Of a stretch of DNA of 64,000 nt, positions 62,508 to 64,000 are shown one piece after another. Each line of letters begins with the position of its first letter. Positions within the stretch are counted from its first letter, which is position 1. The DNA is from Gluconacetobacter tumulicola. Its GTDB lineage: Bacteria; Pseudomonadota; Alphaproteobacteria; Acetobacterales; Acetobacteraceae. The position numbers and the translations under genes are program-made. The stretch spans positions 1 through 64,000 of the forward strand of contig NZ_JABEQL010000006.1 in assembly GCF_014174215.1 (NCBI RefSeq). Direction: 5' to 3'. The notes below the pieces were generated by a model that did not search any database, was not told the DNA's origin, and saw only the letters and a program-made list of their open reading frames with translations.

Positions 62508-62978
62508 CTATTTTGAGGGCGATGTGTCGGGCTGTATGGCCAATGCGGGAAATTTGAGGGATGCCTGACGTTTTTCCGTGACCGGCAATGCGGTCTTGGC
62601 TGGAGACGCGCCGTTTTCACGCATGAGAAACGCGACCAGGGCGGTGGCGTCTTCCGGCGACAGCGTGCCGGGGGCCATCAGTGGCATGGCACGCTGGATA
62701 TAGCCCGTCAGGCGAGAAAGGGGAGTTCCGGCCCAGCTTGCCACCAGCCGTCCTTTGAGGGACGGCGTCTGGAAATTTCCACTCAGATCGGCACCATGGC
62801 ACATGGTGCAGGCTCTCTGGTAGAGATCCGCTCCACTTTGCGCCTGCTCGGCGGTGAATGACGGAATCGAAGAGGCCACAGGCCTGGCGGCGTGAAGTGG
62901 GGAGGCGGAGGCGACGTACAGGGCCATTGCACCCAACGTGCCTAAAGGCATGAGGCGAAAAAAAAGCTTGCGGGGCAT
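62508..62978 (-). CDS. Periplasmic c-type cytochrome
   Basis: This 156-residue protein has a Sec signal (MPRKLFFRLMPLGTLGAMAL, cleaved near SPLHA). It contains one haem-binding CTMCH motif at about residues 57-61 and the distal methionine region MAPGTLSPEDATALVAFLM, a class I cytochrome c. It begins 3 bp after the FAD oxidoreductase stop on the same strand and probably accepts that enzyme's electrons and passes them to a terminal oxidase. This is a common arrangement in acetic-acid bacteria. Confidence 0.88.
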   Translation of the reverse strand: MPRKLFFRLMPLGTLGAMALYVASASPLHAARPVASSIPSFTAEQAQSGADLYQRACTMCHGADLSGNFQTPSLKGRLVASWAGTPLSRLTGYIQRAMPLMAPGTLSPEDATALVAFLMRENGASPAKTALPVTEKRQASLKFPALAIQPDTSPSK

Positions 62979-62981
62979 GAG

Positions 62982-64000
62982 TCAGCCTTCCGAAAGGGGC
63001 GAACGGGCGAACAGGTCTGCCAGAACCTTAATGGCCCGTTCCGATTCGGAGCGGTCTGGATGTTCGAAGGAATTTCCGACGCTGCCCATTTCGCCTTCGT
63101 TATTCAGGTCGTATGCCTGAACCATCAGCCCATCCGTCTTTGAGACTGCTGAGGCGCCCTGATAATGCAGGCCGTATGGAAGGTCCGGACGGGGGGGCAG
63201 CCAGGCGGTCTGTCCCCTTACGGGGATCAGGCTCTTGTCGTTCCACCAGTCGCGTGCCGCATAGCCGGGGCAATTGATGATCACCTTCTCCGGCAGGGAT
63301 GTCAGTTCGCTGGGGTCGTGGAATTCCCGGATCACGACATGGCCGCCCGCCTGGAAGAATTCCGACATCAGCAGATGCCCATAGGAGGCGAAATTGTAGA
63401 GCATGAGGGTGTTGCGCTTGGCATAGGGGGCGGCAAAGGGATTTTCCGACGGGTGCAGTTCTTCAGGCGCCGGCACGATATCCTTGATGCGATCCGAGTA
63501 GCGCGCGAACTCCGTGCCATGCTGGGGCATGCCGGTGGATGCATAATCGCCTGTGCGGCCATCCGGATTTTCCTCGTGGGGTGTGTTGAACGGCCGGTCG
63601 GACAGCACAAAATGTTCGATGAATTCGACAGGGTTACCGGGAAGGCCGAGATAGTCGCGATAGGTGGCCCATGATATCCGCGCCATCCTTTCCCACAGAT
63701 CGGCGAAGTCCGGCCCTGCGGGTGCCGTCAGGGAAATGCGGGAATCCGGTGTCCAGCTACCATTGGCGCGAACCGAGCGGGTCCGGGGCAGGAGGTCCTT
63801 GGTATAGATCGTGACGTCGAATCCGGCGCGTTGCGCCGTCAGGGCGGTGGTGAGGCCTATGATGCCGCAGCCGATCACCGCGACTTTGCGTTGCAGGGTG
63901 GTGGAGGCCTTTTCGACCACCAAGCTCGCCGATCCCTAGGAAAGGGACCACCCGCTGCCACCGTGCCCGTAATTATGGAAAACGAGTTTGCTCCCCACAT
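62982..64000 (-). pseudogene. FAD-dependent oxidoreductase (D-amino-acid-oxidase-like), in-frame amber stop, 5' end off window
   Basis: The main frame (62982-63935) encodes a FAD/NAD(P)-binding enzyme: VAVIGCGIIGLTTALTAQRAG, SVRANGSWTPDSRISL, PEKVIINCPGYAARDWW and IPVRGQTAWLPPRP. Further upstream the same frame reads FHNYGHGGSGWSLS and then TAG (63936-63938), followed by GSASLVVEKAS. Intact relatives read SLSWGSA here, so the stop replaces a tryptophan codon (TGG to TAG). No good start codon follows the stop except TTG or GTG at 63920-63923, so the enzyme is either dead or truncated. The true N-terminus, expected to be a Tat signal, lies beyond the window. The cytochrome c gene follows by 3 bp. 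Confidence 0.78.

Noticed and set aside
1-64000. tRNA, rRNA, riboswitches and CRISPR arrays
   Set aside because: No cloverleaf with a conserved T-loop, no rRNA segment, no cobalamin or other riboswitch core and no regularly spaced repeats were seen by eye. A covariance-model scan would be decisive.

Overview
The window comes from a high-GC alphaproteobacterium, most likely an acetic-acid bacterium (Acetobacteraceae, Gluconacetobacter-like). The grounds are the high-GC codon use, an IS481-type transposase of the kind common in that family, and the gene content: ACC deaminase, an uptake-hydrogenase locus and Tat-exported oxidative enzymes with a c-type cytochrome. The species call is inference. 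No rRNA, tRNA or CRISPR array was seen.

Region 1 (1-2063) is wreckage: a 3'-truncated IS3-family element, then the frameshifted tail of a SnoaL/NTF2-like gene and a fragment of an MHS-type MFS transporter.

Region 2 (2064-32297) is a roughly 30-kb catabolic island for amino acids that are D-configured, N-acylated or N-carbamoylated. It holds three M20 amidohydrolases plus a HyuC-type M20 enzyme, a DadA-like dehydrogenase, an Lrp regulator divergent from ACC deaminase (acdS), two MlrC (M81) metalloenzymes, RidA, a D-threonine-aldolase-type enzyme, a GntP-family permease, an amidase, two MFS carriers, an N-carbamoyl-D-amino-acid hydrolase, 2,3-diaminopropionate ammonia-lyase, a hydroxyacid dehydrogenase with an aldehyde dehydrogenase, a CobW-type metal GTPase, an N-acyl-D-amino-acid deacylase, a CapA-like enzyme, a TonB-dependent receptor and an RpiR regulator. 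The likely plan is: import, strip the N-blocking group, deaminate, detoxify the enamine with RidA, and send the carbon to central metabolism.

Region 3 (33141-55397) is a complete [NiFe] uptake-hydrogenase locus in the order hupT-hupU-hupV-hypF / hupS-L-C / hupD-F-G-H-(IJ)-K-hypA-B-hupR-hypC-D-E-nickel permease-rpoN. HupUV senses H2 and signals through HupT and HupR. HupSLC is the membrane enzyme and the remaining genes mature it. Near-identical -24/-12 (sigma-54) promoters lie before hupS and hupD, and a perfect hairpin separates hupC from the second promoter. The locus carries its own rpoN.

Region 4 (55390-61006) is a decay zone: a receiver protein, a HoxW-type protease and the last ~165 codons of a second, group-3-like hydrogenase large subunit, cut off by an IS481 copy. 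On the far side of that copy is a P-type ATPase pseudogene. Two small membrane proteins and an ATP-grasp remnant follow.

Region 5 (61203-64000) encodes a Tat-exported PLP aminotransferase converging on a c-type cytochrome and a FAD oxidoreductase whose frame carries an amber codon near its start. Together they look like a periplasmic amino-acid oxidation unit.
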